From: Hyphomicrobium_A sp963728165
GTDB lineage: Bacteria; Pseudomonadota; Alphaproteobacteria; Rhizobiales; Hyphomicrobiaceae
Assembly: GCA_963728165.1 (NCBI GenBank)
Contig: CAVSIY010000002.1
Coordinates: forward strand, 186,001-250,000
DNA length: 64,000 nucleotides
Reading direction: 5' to 3'
Shown here piece after piece: positions 26,284 to 34,794 of the stretch (the first letter of the stretch is position 1; every line of letters starts with the position of its first letter). Made by a program: the position numbers and the translations under genes. A model generated the notes under the pieces. It was not told where the DNA came from, did no database searches, and was given only the letters and a program-made list of their open reading frames with translations.

Positions 26284-27483
26284 TCACTCGCTTGCTTGTT
26301 CTGCAATCGTCGAGGCAATGAAGCTTTGCTCTTCGGCACTGAGTGGCGGCCTACGCCGGTTCCCGGTCGCGGTCTTGTTCAAGACACCGGCTTTTTGCAG
26401 AAGATCAACAATCTGGTCGCGACGCGTGCCGCTGCCGACCTGTTGCGATGGTGCGTCTTCCTTCCTCAAGCGACGCGCTTTCGTCGCTTTTTTGCTGGCT
26501 CGCTTCTTTCCTGGCTTCCGCGGCGCATCTGAGAGCCCGAAGAACTCCAAGATCCGTGCCGACGACGAGATTCCCACATCGATATGGAAGGGCCCGGCAA
26601 TCCCGCATCCATGCTCTCCGGCCGACGCAAGAGGCACGCCGTGGCCCATGCCCTCGATCGTATGTGACTCGATCATGTCGCGGCCCCGTCTGTCGCTCCA
26701 GGCCTGCACGCGATGATTGCCGACGACCTCGTCGCGGGTGGGATAGAGTCTGACGTCGTGCAAATTTGTCCACTGCAAGACGCTGGCATCCGCGTTGGCC
26801 GGATGCACGACGCCATCAAGTCCGCCATGCCAGATCGACAGACGCGGCCAGGGACCGTCGTGCGTCGAGGAGGTACGCACGATCTCGCCCCACTGCTCTG
26901 ACGTCCGCTTCCGACCTCTGGACATTGCCACCATCGCCTCGCCGACATTCGCGGCGGAGCCATGGGGCAAGCCTGCCAATATGGCGCCGGCATTGAATAG
27001 CTCCGGAAACGCGGCAAGCAGGCTAGAAGCCATCGCGCCGCCGGCCGACAGTCCCGTGACGAAAATGCGGGCGGGATCGATGCCATGAGACTCGACGGCG
27101 TGGTCGATCATCTGTCGGATCGAAAGGGCTTCCCCACCGTCGCGTCGCGTGTCCTCCCGAGCAAACCAGTTGAAGCACCGATTGGGATTGTTGCTGGCTT
27201 GCTGCTCGGGAAACAGAGCAAGAAAGCCATGGCGTTCCGCCAAAACTGACCAGCCTGACCCTAAGTCGAAGGATGAAGCGGTTTGCTTGCAGCCGTGCAG
27301 CGCCACGATCAGGGCAGGCCGAGCCGGGAGTCGCGTGGGGATGCGCAGGAACATGCGCAAACGCCCCGGATTGCTCCCGAAGCCTCTGATTTCATTTAGC
27401 GAACCGAGGTGTGCATCTCCGGTAGCGCTGTTGCCTGCCAGGGAGTTTATGCCGCGGCGTGTTTTGCGTCGTAAGCTGGTCAT
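26284..27483 (-). CDS. PHB depolymerase-family esterase (LpqC-like)
   Basis: 399 residues from the ATG at 27483. Alpha/beta hydrolase: oxyanion segment LIVALHGCKQ, lipase box GLSAGGAM (S146), aspartate in HGGLDGVVHP (D223), histidine in IEGMGHG (H281). The triad order and the CFNWF pattern match the esterase/PHB depolymerase family, which cleaves short poly(3-hydroxybutyrate) or feruloyl esters. It has no classical signal peptide, only a basic N-terminus. The last 75 residues are unusual: a Lys/Arg/Ala-rich tract (GKKRASKKATKARR) followed by a short helical segment resembling DUF3489-type HTH. The basic tail could bind nucleic acid or a polymer surface. Oligomer or intracellular ester substrate is more likely than an extracellular polymer. 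Confidence 0.85.
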   Translation of the reverse strand: MTSLRRKTRRGINSLAGNSATGDAHLGSLNEIRGFGSNPGRLRMFLRIPTRLPARPALIVALHGCKQTASSFDLGSGWSVLAERHGFLALFPEQQASNNPNRCFNWFAREDTRRDGGEALSIRQMIDHAVESHGIDPARIFVTGLSAGGAMASSLLAAFPELFNAGAILAGLPHGSAANVGEAMVAMSRGRKRTSEQWGEIVRTSSTHDGPWPRLSIWHGGLDGVVHPANADASVLQWTNLHDVRLYPTRDEVVGNHRVQAWSDRRGRDMIESHTIEGMGHGVPLASAGEHGCGIAGPFHIDVGISSSARILEFFGLSDAPRKPGKKRASKKATKARRLRKEDAPSQQVGSGTRRDQIVDLLQKAGVLNKTATGNRRRPPLSAEEQSFIASTIAEQASE

Positions 27484-27507
27484 CGTCGCCCGTATGTTGC
27501 ACAGCAA

Positions 27508-28121
27508 CGTAGATTGCTGCGGTGCAACAATATCAGATTAAACGCCTCCTGTCGGAAATTATCTGTCGGTCGGCTCCTGACCTGAGCCTTCCGAACCGTT
27601 TTCGAGTTAACGCGTCCGCATCGGTGGATCTAACGATTATCCGAAAAGTGTCCTGATCCGGCATGCACGCGCGCGTGGGGGAACGAAATCGACCATCTGG
27701 CCAACTCAGAATCTATGATTGGCCATTGCCTGCCTGCGCGTCTCTTGCCCTACACCGCTCGACGCGAAGGGATGGGCAAAGTCCACTGCCTTGTGCTCCA
27801 ACCGCTCTGTGATCCCGCTTGCGGTGGCCGACGCCCGCGGCTGAGCGATTGTTGCCCAATCATCTCGTCCGTCAATGTCGGCATCCGGTCGCATTGGGGC
27901 GGCATGCGCTGATCGTCGCTCACCCGGCGCGGTCATGGCCGCGCTAGCCAATTCTGCAGGGCGCCCTTGCAGAGGGTCGCCCTCATGGCCATATAAATAT
28001 GCATCGAGTTTCGGCCGAACGGCTTGGCCTTGCCGCGCACAGCGCGCCTGACTGTCCCTCCCAAAATTCGAAATGGCTGGGCCCTGCGTCTTGCAAGGCC
28101 GTCTGCAAAGGAAGGTCTCCC
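27508..28121. other. 614-bp region with no recognisable gene
   Basis: Between the esterase and the cold-shock gene no frame shows codon bias or recognisable protein sequence. The part 27560-27700 is less GC-rich. The last 120 bp before 28122 include AT-rich ATATAAATATGCAT at 27991-28004, which probably lies in the promoter of the cold-shock gene, whose 5' leader would then be about 110 nt, as is usual for csp messages. Confidence 0.4.
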
Positions 28122-28331
28122 GTGAACAAGGGAACGGTGAAATGGTTTAACGCACAGAAGGGCTTTGGATTCATCCAGCCTGCGGATGGCAGCAAGGACG
28201 TCTTCGTCCATATCAGCGCCGTCGAGCGCGCCGGTCTCGGCGAGTTGAAGGAAGGCCAGCAGGTCTCCTTTGACGTCGTCGCCAACCCGGAGAACGGCAA
28301 GTCGTCCGCAGAGAACCTGCAGGCCGACTAG
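28122..28331 (+). CDS. cold-shock domain protein (CspA family)
   Basis: 69 residues from a GTG with GGAAGG ahead. The RNP1 motif KGFGFIQP and RNP2 VFVHIS are intact, with flanking KGTVKWFN and GQQVSFDV. Single-stranded nucleic acid-binding RNA chaperone. A hairpin terminator follows at 28394. Monocistronic. The gene is flanked on both sides by non-coding sequence. Confidence 0.95.
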   Translation: MNKGTVKWFNAQKGFGFIQPADGSKDVFVHISAVERAGLGELKEGQQVSFDVVANPENGKSSAENLQAD

Positions 28332-28393
28332 ACCATCCCGCTTACGACCAATTGCTCGACCACGGATGTACCGGCACAGCTCTTGGCTTCGGG

Positions 28394-28424
28394 CCCCGCC
28401 TTCTTCAACAGTCGGCGGGGTTCG
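28394..28424 (+). terminator. rho-independent terminator of the cold-shock gene
   Basis: Stem CCCCGCC/GGCGGGG with a 13-base loop, followed by TTCGTT. It lies 62 bp past the csp stop codon. Confidence 0.6.
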
Positions 28425-28475
28425 TTCGTATCCGATTTTTGGCGGCCCAATGCCAAGATGGGCATCGCGGCAGCT

Positions 28476-28856
28476 TTAGTCTTTCTTCTCCTCGGCAGCG
28501 ACACCGTTGTCGCCGGCTTCGTCGTCGTCATCCAGCTCCAGAAGTAGATCCGGCTTTTCGGTAGTGCTCTCGGTGCCGTCGTTTCCGGCCGGTTCATTCG
28601 ATTCCAGCGCCGCTGCCTCGTTGTCTCCCACGTCCTCAACTGGTTGCGCAGCAACAATAGTGTGACGCGGCGCATTGCGGTTCGATCTCCATGTGGACTT
28701 CGAATTTGGGGCATCCACGGGCGGCGGTACAAAAACCGTCTGGCAGACGGGACACTTTATGGGGTCGTGCATGAGGTCGTAGAAACGCGCACCACACGCC
28801 TCTTTCTGGCACACTCGCTTGGCCCCACGTGCGGATTGCATTGCCATGTCCTTCAC
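28476..28856 (-). CDS. TIGR02300 family protein (zinc-ribbon, acidic tail)
   Basis: 126 residues. The N-terminal zinc ribbon (CQKEACGARFYDLMHDPIKCPVC) has the conserved FYDL motif of this alphaproteobacterial family; here the usual Asn is replaced by Met (FYDLM). The second half is highly acidic and disordered (LLLELDDDDEAGDNG). The family is found almost only in alphaproteobacteria; its function is not known. The start may be the ATG at 28856 or the one four codons later. Confidence 0.87.
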   Translation of the reverse strand: MKDMAMQSARGAKRVCQKEACGARFYDLMHDPIKCPVCQTVFVPPPVDAPNSKSTWRSNRNAPRHTIVAAQPVEDVGDNEAAALESNEPAGNDGTESTTEKPDLLLELDDDDEAGDNGVAAEEKKD

Positions 28857-29194
28857 CTTTCAGTCTTCGCCGATGCTCGAGCTCGCTGCTGCGCGACGGC
28901 GGTCGGCACTAGGGCCAAGCTGCTCGGATGAACAGCCCAATAGTGGTGATGCACACCCCTGAGTGAACGCACGCGGGGCGTGGCGTCGATCTGCTCGACT
29001 ACCGTAACTGTGCAGCGAAACCAGGGCCGCTCGCTCCAGTTGAATATTCGAGGAGCGCTCCGCAGCTCATACGGGGTTATATGTACTCGCGCTATAACAA
29101 AGCGACCGAGGCGCCGTCGGCACTCAAGCTGGGTCCGCACCGGTTTCATGCCAGGACGAGCTAAACCGCTACGCCCCTACCAGCCTGCAGGTCG
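28857..29194. other. 338-bp intergenic region, nothing recognised
   Basis: No frame here has convincing protein sequence on either strand and I see no RNA gene or strong hairpin. The piece next to the NYN gene (29150-29194) lies downstream of it and could hold its transcript end. Confidence 0.35.
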
Positions 29195-30028
29195 TCAGGG
29201 CGTCACGCTCTGGATGATATAGCCCCCCGACTTCTCATCCAGCTCGAGCTTGAGATAGCCGCGCGTCTGCGCTTCTTCGAGCAGCTCGTTAAATGATGGG
29301 AACCCATAGAACGACTTATTAAATCCGGGGTGACGGCGCTTTAGCGTCTGCTTGATCATCGATCCCCAGAGCTTGGCCGTGTCCCCCCGCTCCGAGGCCA
29401 GTGCCGTCGTCGTCTCCAACACCAGATCAATCGCTTCCTGCTTGCGGTCCTTCTGCGGACTGGGTGCCTTGGCGGCTGGCACACGCCGCGCCGGCTTGTT
29501 GTCCTTGCGTGAGACCGGTACGTCCCGTACGAGGTCATCATAATAAATGAACTCGTCGCAATTGCTGATCAGCAGGTCAGACGTCGAGTTCTTGACGCCG
29601 ACGCCGATCACCGTTTTCGCATTCTCGCGAAGTTTGCTGACCAACGGTGAGAAATCGGAATCGCCGGAGATGATGACGAACGTGTCGATATGCTCTTTGG
29701 TGTAGCAGAGGTCGAGCGCGTCAACGACCATGCGTATGTCTGCGGAGTTCTTACCCGATTGCCTGACGTGCGGTATTTCGATGAGCTCGAACGCCGCCTC
29801 GTGCATGGCCTTCTTGTAGCCCTTGTAGCGCTCCCAATCGCAATACGCTTTCTTCACGACGATGCTGCCCTTGACCAACAGCTTCTGGACGACGAGCCGC
29901 ATGTCGAAGTCGGCATATTTGCTGTCTCGCACGCCCAGAGCAATGTTCTCGAAATCGCAGAACAAGGCTAAGTTGCGGTCCCCATTCACGGCCGCTGGCT
30001 CTCGTGGTGCAGGCATTTTTCTATCCAT
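29195..30028 (-). CDS. NYN-domain (PIN-like) putative ribonuclease with LOTUS/OST-HTH domain
   Basis: 277 residues from the ATG at 30028; earlier in-frame codons are not conserved-looking. The NYN domain carries acidic catalytic positions in ALFCDFENIALG, NSADIRMVVDALDL and FVIISGDSDFSPLV. A Lys/Arg-rich linker (about 185-205) joins a C-terminal OST-HTH (LOTUS) domain with GFNKSFYGFPSFNELLEEAQ. Proteins with this pair are LabA/limkain-type and act on RNA; the bacterial role is poorly known. It is monocistronic. Neighbouring genes give no hint of a partner. Confidence 0.88.
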   Translation of the reverse strand: MDRKMPAPREPAAVNGDRNLALFCDFENIALGVRDSKYADFDMRLVVQKLLVKGSIVVKKAYCDWERYKGYKKAMHEAAFELIEIPHVRQSGKNSADIRMVVDALDLCYTKEHIDTFVIISGDSDFSPLVSKLRENAKTVIGVGVKNSTSDLLISNCDEFIYYDDLVRDVPVSRKDNKPARRVPAAKAPSPQKDRKQEAIDLVLETTTALASERGDTAKLWGSMIKQTLKRRHPGFNKSFYGFPSFNELLEEAQTRGYLKLELDEKSGGYIIQSVTP

Positions 30029-30337
30029 TATTAGGGCTTTGATTTGCGTTTTGACCGGGCACCGTGCAGCCCCACTATTAAAGCCAAGGTGCCCCGCACG
30101 CCGCAAGATCGCCCGGACGGACAGGGGCGGCGCACACGCACGTCATCCCGATAGCCAGTACCCGTTTCTCAAGGCCCATTCCAGGCACCATCTGAAACGC
30201 CGCGCTTGAAGCACGACTCCCCTTGCAGGGCCCGCCTCGCGTTCCGATTTGAGCCGGTGAACTCCTATTAGGGCCCAGGGCTATCTGGGCCAAGCTCGAC
30301 GCCTCATTCGGGGTGATCGACCAACGAGGCAACGCAA

Positions 30338-31036
30338 ATGATCGATCTTTACTATTGGACTACGCCCAACGGCCACAAGATCACGATCTTCCTGGAGGAG
30401 GCGGCCGTCCCTTACCGGATCATCCCGGTGAACATCGGCAAGGGCGACCAGTTCGCTGAGGACTTCCTGCGCATCGCGCCGAACAACCGCATCCCGGCGA
30501 TCATCGACACCGCGCCCGCCGACGGCGGCGCCCCGATCAGCATCTTTGAATCGGGCGCGATCCTTGAGTATCTCGCCGAGAAGACCGGACAGTTCCTGCC
30601 CGCCGACGTGCGCGGGCGCACCGAAGTCATGCAGTGGCTGTTCTGGCAGATGGCCGGTCTCGGCCCGATGGCCGGCCAGAACCACCACTTCGTGCAGTAC
30701 GCGCCCGAGCGCATCCCCTATGCGATGGAGCGCTACGTCAACGAGACGAACCGGCTCTACGGCGTCCTTGATGCGCGCCTCGCGACCCGAGACTATGTCG
30801 CGGGCGGCTACTCGATCGCCGATATGGCGATCTATCCCTGGATCGTGCCCTACAAAAACCAAAAGCAGACACTGGAGGACTTTCCCAACCTGAAGCGCTG
30901 GTTCACGGCGATCGCGGAGCGTCCCGCCGTGAAGCGCGCCTACGAGCGCGCCCGCGCGATCAACCAGAGCGCGGTCGTGTCGGAGGACTCCCGCGCCATC
31001 CTCTTCGGCCAGACGGCCGCCGTCACCAGGTGCTGA
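30338..31036 (+). CDS. glutathione S-transferase, disulfide-bond oxidoreductase (YfcG/YghU-like)
   Basis: 232 residues. The N-terminal thioredoxin fold with YYWTTPNGHKITIFLEE and the PNNRIPAI cis-proline loop matches the Nu class (YfcG, YghU, Ure2p-like). The active-site Thr/Asn residues after the first strand replace Ser/Cys. It has ESGAILEYLAEK and a helical C-terminal domain with YSIADMAIYPWI. Such proteins reduce disulfides with glutathione. A GAGGCAACG ribosome binding site precedes the ATG. The 309 bp before it (30029-30337) show no gene. Confidence 0.92.
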   Translation: MIDLYYWTTPNGHKITIFLEEAAVPYRIIPVNIGKGDQFAEDFLRIAPNNRIPAIIDTAPADGGAPISIFESGAILEYLAEKTGQFLPADVRGRTEVMQWLFWQMAGLGPMAGQNHHFVQYAPERIPYAMERYVNETNRLYGVLDARLATRDYVAGGYSIADMAIYPWIVPYKNQKQTLEDFPNLKRWFTAIAERPAVKRAYERARAINQSAVVSEDSRAILFGQTAAVTRC

Positions 31037-31043
31037 GCAGGTG

Positions 31044-31310
31044 ATGGCAGATACCGGCACCAGGCCCACAGCTGCAGCCACCGCGGCAGGCGCGCGCGTC
31101 CGGCCCAAGGTGCTGTTCTTCGACGTCAACGAAACGCTGCTCGACTTGAGCCCCATGCGCGAGAGCGTAGGCAACGCCTTGGGATCTCCGGCGCCCTGTG
31201 GGCGGGATGGCGCGCGGCATTTCTGTCGCGGCCGGGCGCTCAGCTCTACCCCCTGGCGCCTCAGCCGGAAATCGTTGAGCCCGACATGTCGAGGGTCTCC
31301 GCAAGACTGA
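31044..31310 (+). pseudogene. haloacid dehalogenase-type hydrolase, N-terminal fragment
   Basis: After about 20 Ala/Thr-rich residues the frame reads PKVLFFDVNETLLDLSPMRESVGNALG, the nucleophile motif (DVNET) and cap start of type II 2-haloacid dehalogenase. Homology then ends and low-complexity sequence runs to a stop at 31310. The remaining three HAD motifs are absent. It starts seven bases after the GST stop, so it was probably the second gene of a GST-HAD operon that lost about 600 bp. Confidence 0.7.
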
Positions 31311-31463
31311 TCGCGCTTGCTACCTGAGCGCAAAACGGAGGCGCTATGCGGCTATTTTCCATAACAACCGGGCATGCCTGCCGCCCATCTTGTTGTGCAG
31401 TGGAACACGTTTGCGACCTCGGCGTTGTCGTCAGCAAACCGCAGTCTCGATGGACGGCACCCC

Positions 31464-31838
31464 ATGACCGCCAAGACCCGCGCAAAAGAGCTCGCCGGCC
31501 GCAAGGTCCTCGTGGTCGAGGACGAGATGCTGGTTGCCATCGACTATTGCCAGTGCCTGGCCCAGGCCGGCGCAGAGATCATGGGCCCCTTCCCCTTGGT
31601 CTCCCAGGCTTTGAAGTGCGTCGACACGTCTCAAGTCGACGTCGCCGTGCTCGACTACGCGCTCATCGATGAGACGAGCGACCCGCTGCAAAGCGCACTC
31701 GAACGACGCCACATCCCCTTTGTCATCATCACTGGGTACCCGCGGGTGCTGGTGCGGCGCGACGCGCGCCAGAAGATCCTGTCCAAGCCCATCTCCCCCG
31801 ACCTTCTCTGCGAGACGATCAAAGCGGCCTGCCGCTGA
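31464..31838 (+). CDS. single-domain response regulator (receiver)
   Basis: 124 residues from the ATG at 31464. Acidic pair VVEDE, phospho-acceptor Asp in VAVLDYALIDE, conserved Thr in FVIITGYP, and Lys in ILSKPIS. It has no output domain. CheY/DivK-sized proteins of this subtype (LVVEDEMLVA...GPFP) are frequent in rhizobia, usually with HWE or HisKA2 kinases. No kinase is adjacent. Confidence 0.9.
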   Translation: MTAKTRAKELAGRKVLVVEDEMLVAIDYCQCLAQAGAEIMGPFPLVSQALKCVDTSQVDVAVLDYALIDETSDPLQSALERRHIPFVIITGYPRVLVRRDARQKILSKPISPDLLCETIKAACR

Positions 31839-32007
31839 GCGGTCCAATCCTTAGCGCGCGTTAACGGCCTGCTTTTTTGCCCTCTCCGGTCATGACGTGA
31901 TAAGGGGCCTTGGGGTAGTATTCTCACCTCGATTAAACGACCGCCGCTCGGCGGCCGGCGTCTTTTCTGGGCGTCGGACCACGCCCGCGCCCGCCCCGGT
32001 GAGCCGC

Positions 32008-34656
32008 ATGAAGCCTGAGACGCCCCGCCCCGTCCACCTCAAGGACTACCGGCCGCCGGCCTACCTCATCGACAAGGTCGACCTCGACGTCTCGCTCGAT
32101 CCGACCCGCACGCGCGTGCGCGCCCGCCTCGCCGTCCGCCCCAACGCGGGCGCATCCGGACGGCGTCAGCAGCTGCAGCTCGACGGCGAGCACCTGGAGC
32201 TCGACGAGATCAAGCTCGATCGCCGGCCGCTGTCGAAAAAGGACTACAAGCTCACTGACACGTCGCTGACGCTGCTCAAGACGCCCTCTGCGCCCTTCAC
32301 GCTCGAGATCACGACTATCGTCAATCCGGAGGCCAACAAGGCGCTGCAGGGCCTCTACCGCACCAACGGCGTCTACTGCACCCAGTGCGAGGCCCAGGGC
32401 TTCCGCCGCATCACCTATTTCCTCGACCGCCCGGACGTGCTCGCCACCTACACGGTGCGCATCGAGGCGGACGTGCGCGAGGCGCCTGTCCTGCTTTCCA
32501 ACGGCAACCTGTTGGAGCGCGGCACGCTTGGCTCCAACCGCCACTACGCGGTGTGGAAGGATCCCTTCCCCAAGCCGTCCTACCTCTTTGCGCTGGTCGG
32601 CGGTGACCTAGCTCCGATCGCCTCTTCCTTCCGCACCATGTCGGGCCGCAACGTCGATCTCGCGATCTACGTGGAGCACGGCAAGGAAGCGCGCGCCGCC
32701 TGGGCGATGGACTCGCTGAAGCGCGCCATGCGGTGGGACGAGGAGCGCTTTGGGCGCGAATACGATCTCGACGTGTTCAACATCGTCGCCGTCTCCGACT
32801 TCAACATGGGCGCGATGGAGAACAAGGGCCTCAACGTTTTCAACGATCGGCTCATCCTCGCCTCGCCGGAGACCGCCACCGACACCATCTTCGAGCACAT
32901 CGAGAGCGTGGTCGCGCACGAGTACTTCCACAACTGGACCGGCAACCGCATCACCTGCCGCGACTGGTTCCAGCTCTGCCTCAAGGAGGGCTTGACCGTT
33001 TTTCGCGACCAGGAATTCTCCGGCGACGAGCGCTCGGCGACCGTGCAGCGCATCATCGACGTGCGCCAGCTCAAGACGCACCAGTTCGCCGAGGACGCCG
33101 GACCCTTGGCGCACCCGGTGCGGCCCGAGACCTACATCGAGATCAACAACTTCTACACGCCGACCGTCTACGAGAAGGGCGCGGAAGTCGTGCGCATGCT
33201 GCAGACGCTGCTCGGGCGCGACGTGTTCCGCAAGGGCATGGACCTCTATTTCGACCGCCACGACGGCGAGGCAGCGACGGTGGAGCAGTTCGTGCGCTGC
33301 TTCGAGGATGCCTCCGGCACCGACCTCACCCAGTTCCGGCTCTGGTATTCACAGGCCGGCACGCCTGAGCTCGTATGCGCGCTGCGCTACGACAAGGCCA
33401 AGAAAGAGGCCGCGCTCGAGGTGGAGCAGGTGCTGCCGGCGACACCGGGCCAGGCGCACAAGAAGCCCATGCACATCCCCGTGCGGCTCGGGCTCCTGGG
33501 CGGCAACGGCCACGATATCACGTTGAAGCTCGACAGCGGCGAGGAGCCGGCCGGCGGCACCCTCTCGGTCACCAAGCGCAAGCAGACCTTCCGCTTCGTC
33601 GACGTCCCCTCGCGTCCCGTCCCCTCGCTCATGCGCGGCTTCTCCGCCCCGGTCAACGTCACGGTCGACCTCGCCGACGGCGACATCGAGTTCCTGATGG
33701 CGAACGATGCCGACCTGTTCAACCGCTGGCAGGCGGCCAACAGCTTCGCCACACGCACGCTTCAGGAGATCGTCGGCCTTCTCGCAAAGGGCAAGAGTAG
33801 CGCGCGCGGCGCGCGCTATGCCAAAGCGCTTGGCGCCGCCATACTCAGCGACGAGCTGGAGCCCGCCTACCGGGCCGAGCTCCTGAAGCTTCCGACGCAG
33901 GCCGACATCGCGCGCGTCATCGGCAAGAACGTGGACCCGGCCCTCATTCACCGGGCGCACCGGCGGCTCTCCGGCCTGATCGGCCGCACGCTTGGGGCCC
34001 AGCTCGAGGACCTCTACGCCGCCATGACCGACGATGGCCCCTTCTCGCCCGGAGCGGCGAGCGCCGGCCGGCGCGCGGTGCGCAACGCGGCGCTGACGCT
34101 GCTCACGGCGCGCGGCGCCCAGCGCGATTTGGCGCGTTTGTCCAAGCACTACCTCAAGTCCACCAACATGACGGACCGCGCGCATGCGCTGTTCCTCTTG
34201 GCAACGTACGGCGGCAAAGAGGGCGAGCACGCGCTCGCCGACTTCCACGAGAAATGGAAGGGCGATCACGTCGTCATCGATATGTGGTTTGCCGCGCAGG
34301 CGCAGTCGCCGCTGGCCGGCACGCTAAAGCGGGTCAAGGCGCTCACCCGCCATCCCCTGTTCGCGCTCACGGCCCCCAACAAGGTGCGCGCCCTCATCGG
34401 TACCTTTGCCGCCGCCAATCCGGTGCAATTCAACCGTCCGGACGGGGCGGGCTACGCCTTCGTCGCCGAGCACGTGCTGGCGCTCGACCGCCTCAACCCG
34501 CAGATCGCGGCCCGCATGCTCGGCACCTTCCGCAGCTGGCGGGCGCTCGAGGCGGGGCGGCGGGGGCAGGCCCGCAAGGCTCTACAACGGGTCGCCAAGG
34601 CCAAAAATCTATCGTCCGATGTACAAGAAATCGTCTCGAAGATGCTCGAAGCGTAA
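32008..34656 (+). CDS. pepN: aminopeptidase N (M1 zinc peptidase)
   Basis: 882 residues from the ATG at 32008; upstream in-frame codons are Pro/Arg-rich and not conserved. The exopeptidase motif GAMEN is at 268-272, the zinc site HEYFH (304-308) with Glu327 in LKEGLT, and a CTQCEAQGFRR segment binds the free amino terminus. An Ig-like domain and a long helical C-terminal domain follow. Length and motifs match E. coli-type PepN. It removes N-terminal residues from cytosolic peptides. It stands alone. Confidence 0.96.
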   Translation: MKPETPRPVHLKDYRPPAYLIDKVDLDVSLDPTRTRVRARLAVRPNAGASGRRQQLQLDGEHLELDEIKLDRRPLSKKDYKLTDTSLTLLKTPSAPFTLEITTIVNPEANKALQGLYRTNGVYCTQCEAQGFRRITYFLDRPDVLATYTVRIEADVREAPVLLSNGNLLERGTLGSNRHYAVWKDPFPKPSYLFALVGGDLAPIASSFRTMSGRNVDLAIYVEHGKEARAAWAMDSLKRAMRWDEERFGREYDLDVFNIVAVSDFNMGAMENKGLNVFNDRLILASPETATDTIFEHIESVVAHEYFHNWTGNRITCRDWFQLCLKEGLTVFRDQEFSGDERSATVQRIIDVRQLKTHQFAEDAGPLAHPVRPETYIEINNFYTPTVYEKGAEVVRMLQTLLGRDVFRKGMDLYFDRHDGEAATVEQFVRCFEDASGTDLTQFRLWYSQAGTPELVCALRYDKAKKEAALEVEQVLPATPGQAHKKPMHIPVRLGLLGGNGHDITLKLDSGEEPAGGTLSVTKRKQTFRFVDVPSRPVPSLMRGFSAPVNVTVDLADGDIEFLMANDADLFNRWQAANSFATRTLQEIVGLLAKGKSSARGARYAKALGAAILSDELEPAYRAELLKLPTQADIARVIGKNVDPALIHRAHRRLSGLIGRTLGAQLEDLYAAMTDDGPFSPGAASAGRRAVRNAALTLLTARGAQRDLARLSKHYLKSTNMTDRAHALFLLATYGGKEGEHALADFHEKWKGDHVVIDMWFAAQAQSPLAGTLKRVKALTRHPLFALTAPNKVRALIGTFAAANPVQFNRPDGAGYAFVAEHVLALDRLNPQIAARMLGTFRSWRALEAGRRGQARKALQRVAKAKNLSSDVQEIVSKMLEA

Positions 34657-34794
34657 CACTGAAAAATTTATTGTCCTGATGGGCTTGTTCACGCTCGACA
34701 GCCAATTCGCGATGGTGTGAAGTTAAAGAGTGATTCGGGGTGGCGGACCCGTTCGGGTCCGAGTGGCATTCACACAAAATTCGGGGAGAGAAGC

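Noticed and set aside
27706..27951. Short frames in the gap before the cold-shock gene
   Set aside because: No ribosome binding site, no recognisable domain, and both strands look equally weak.
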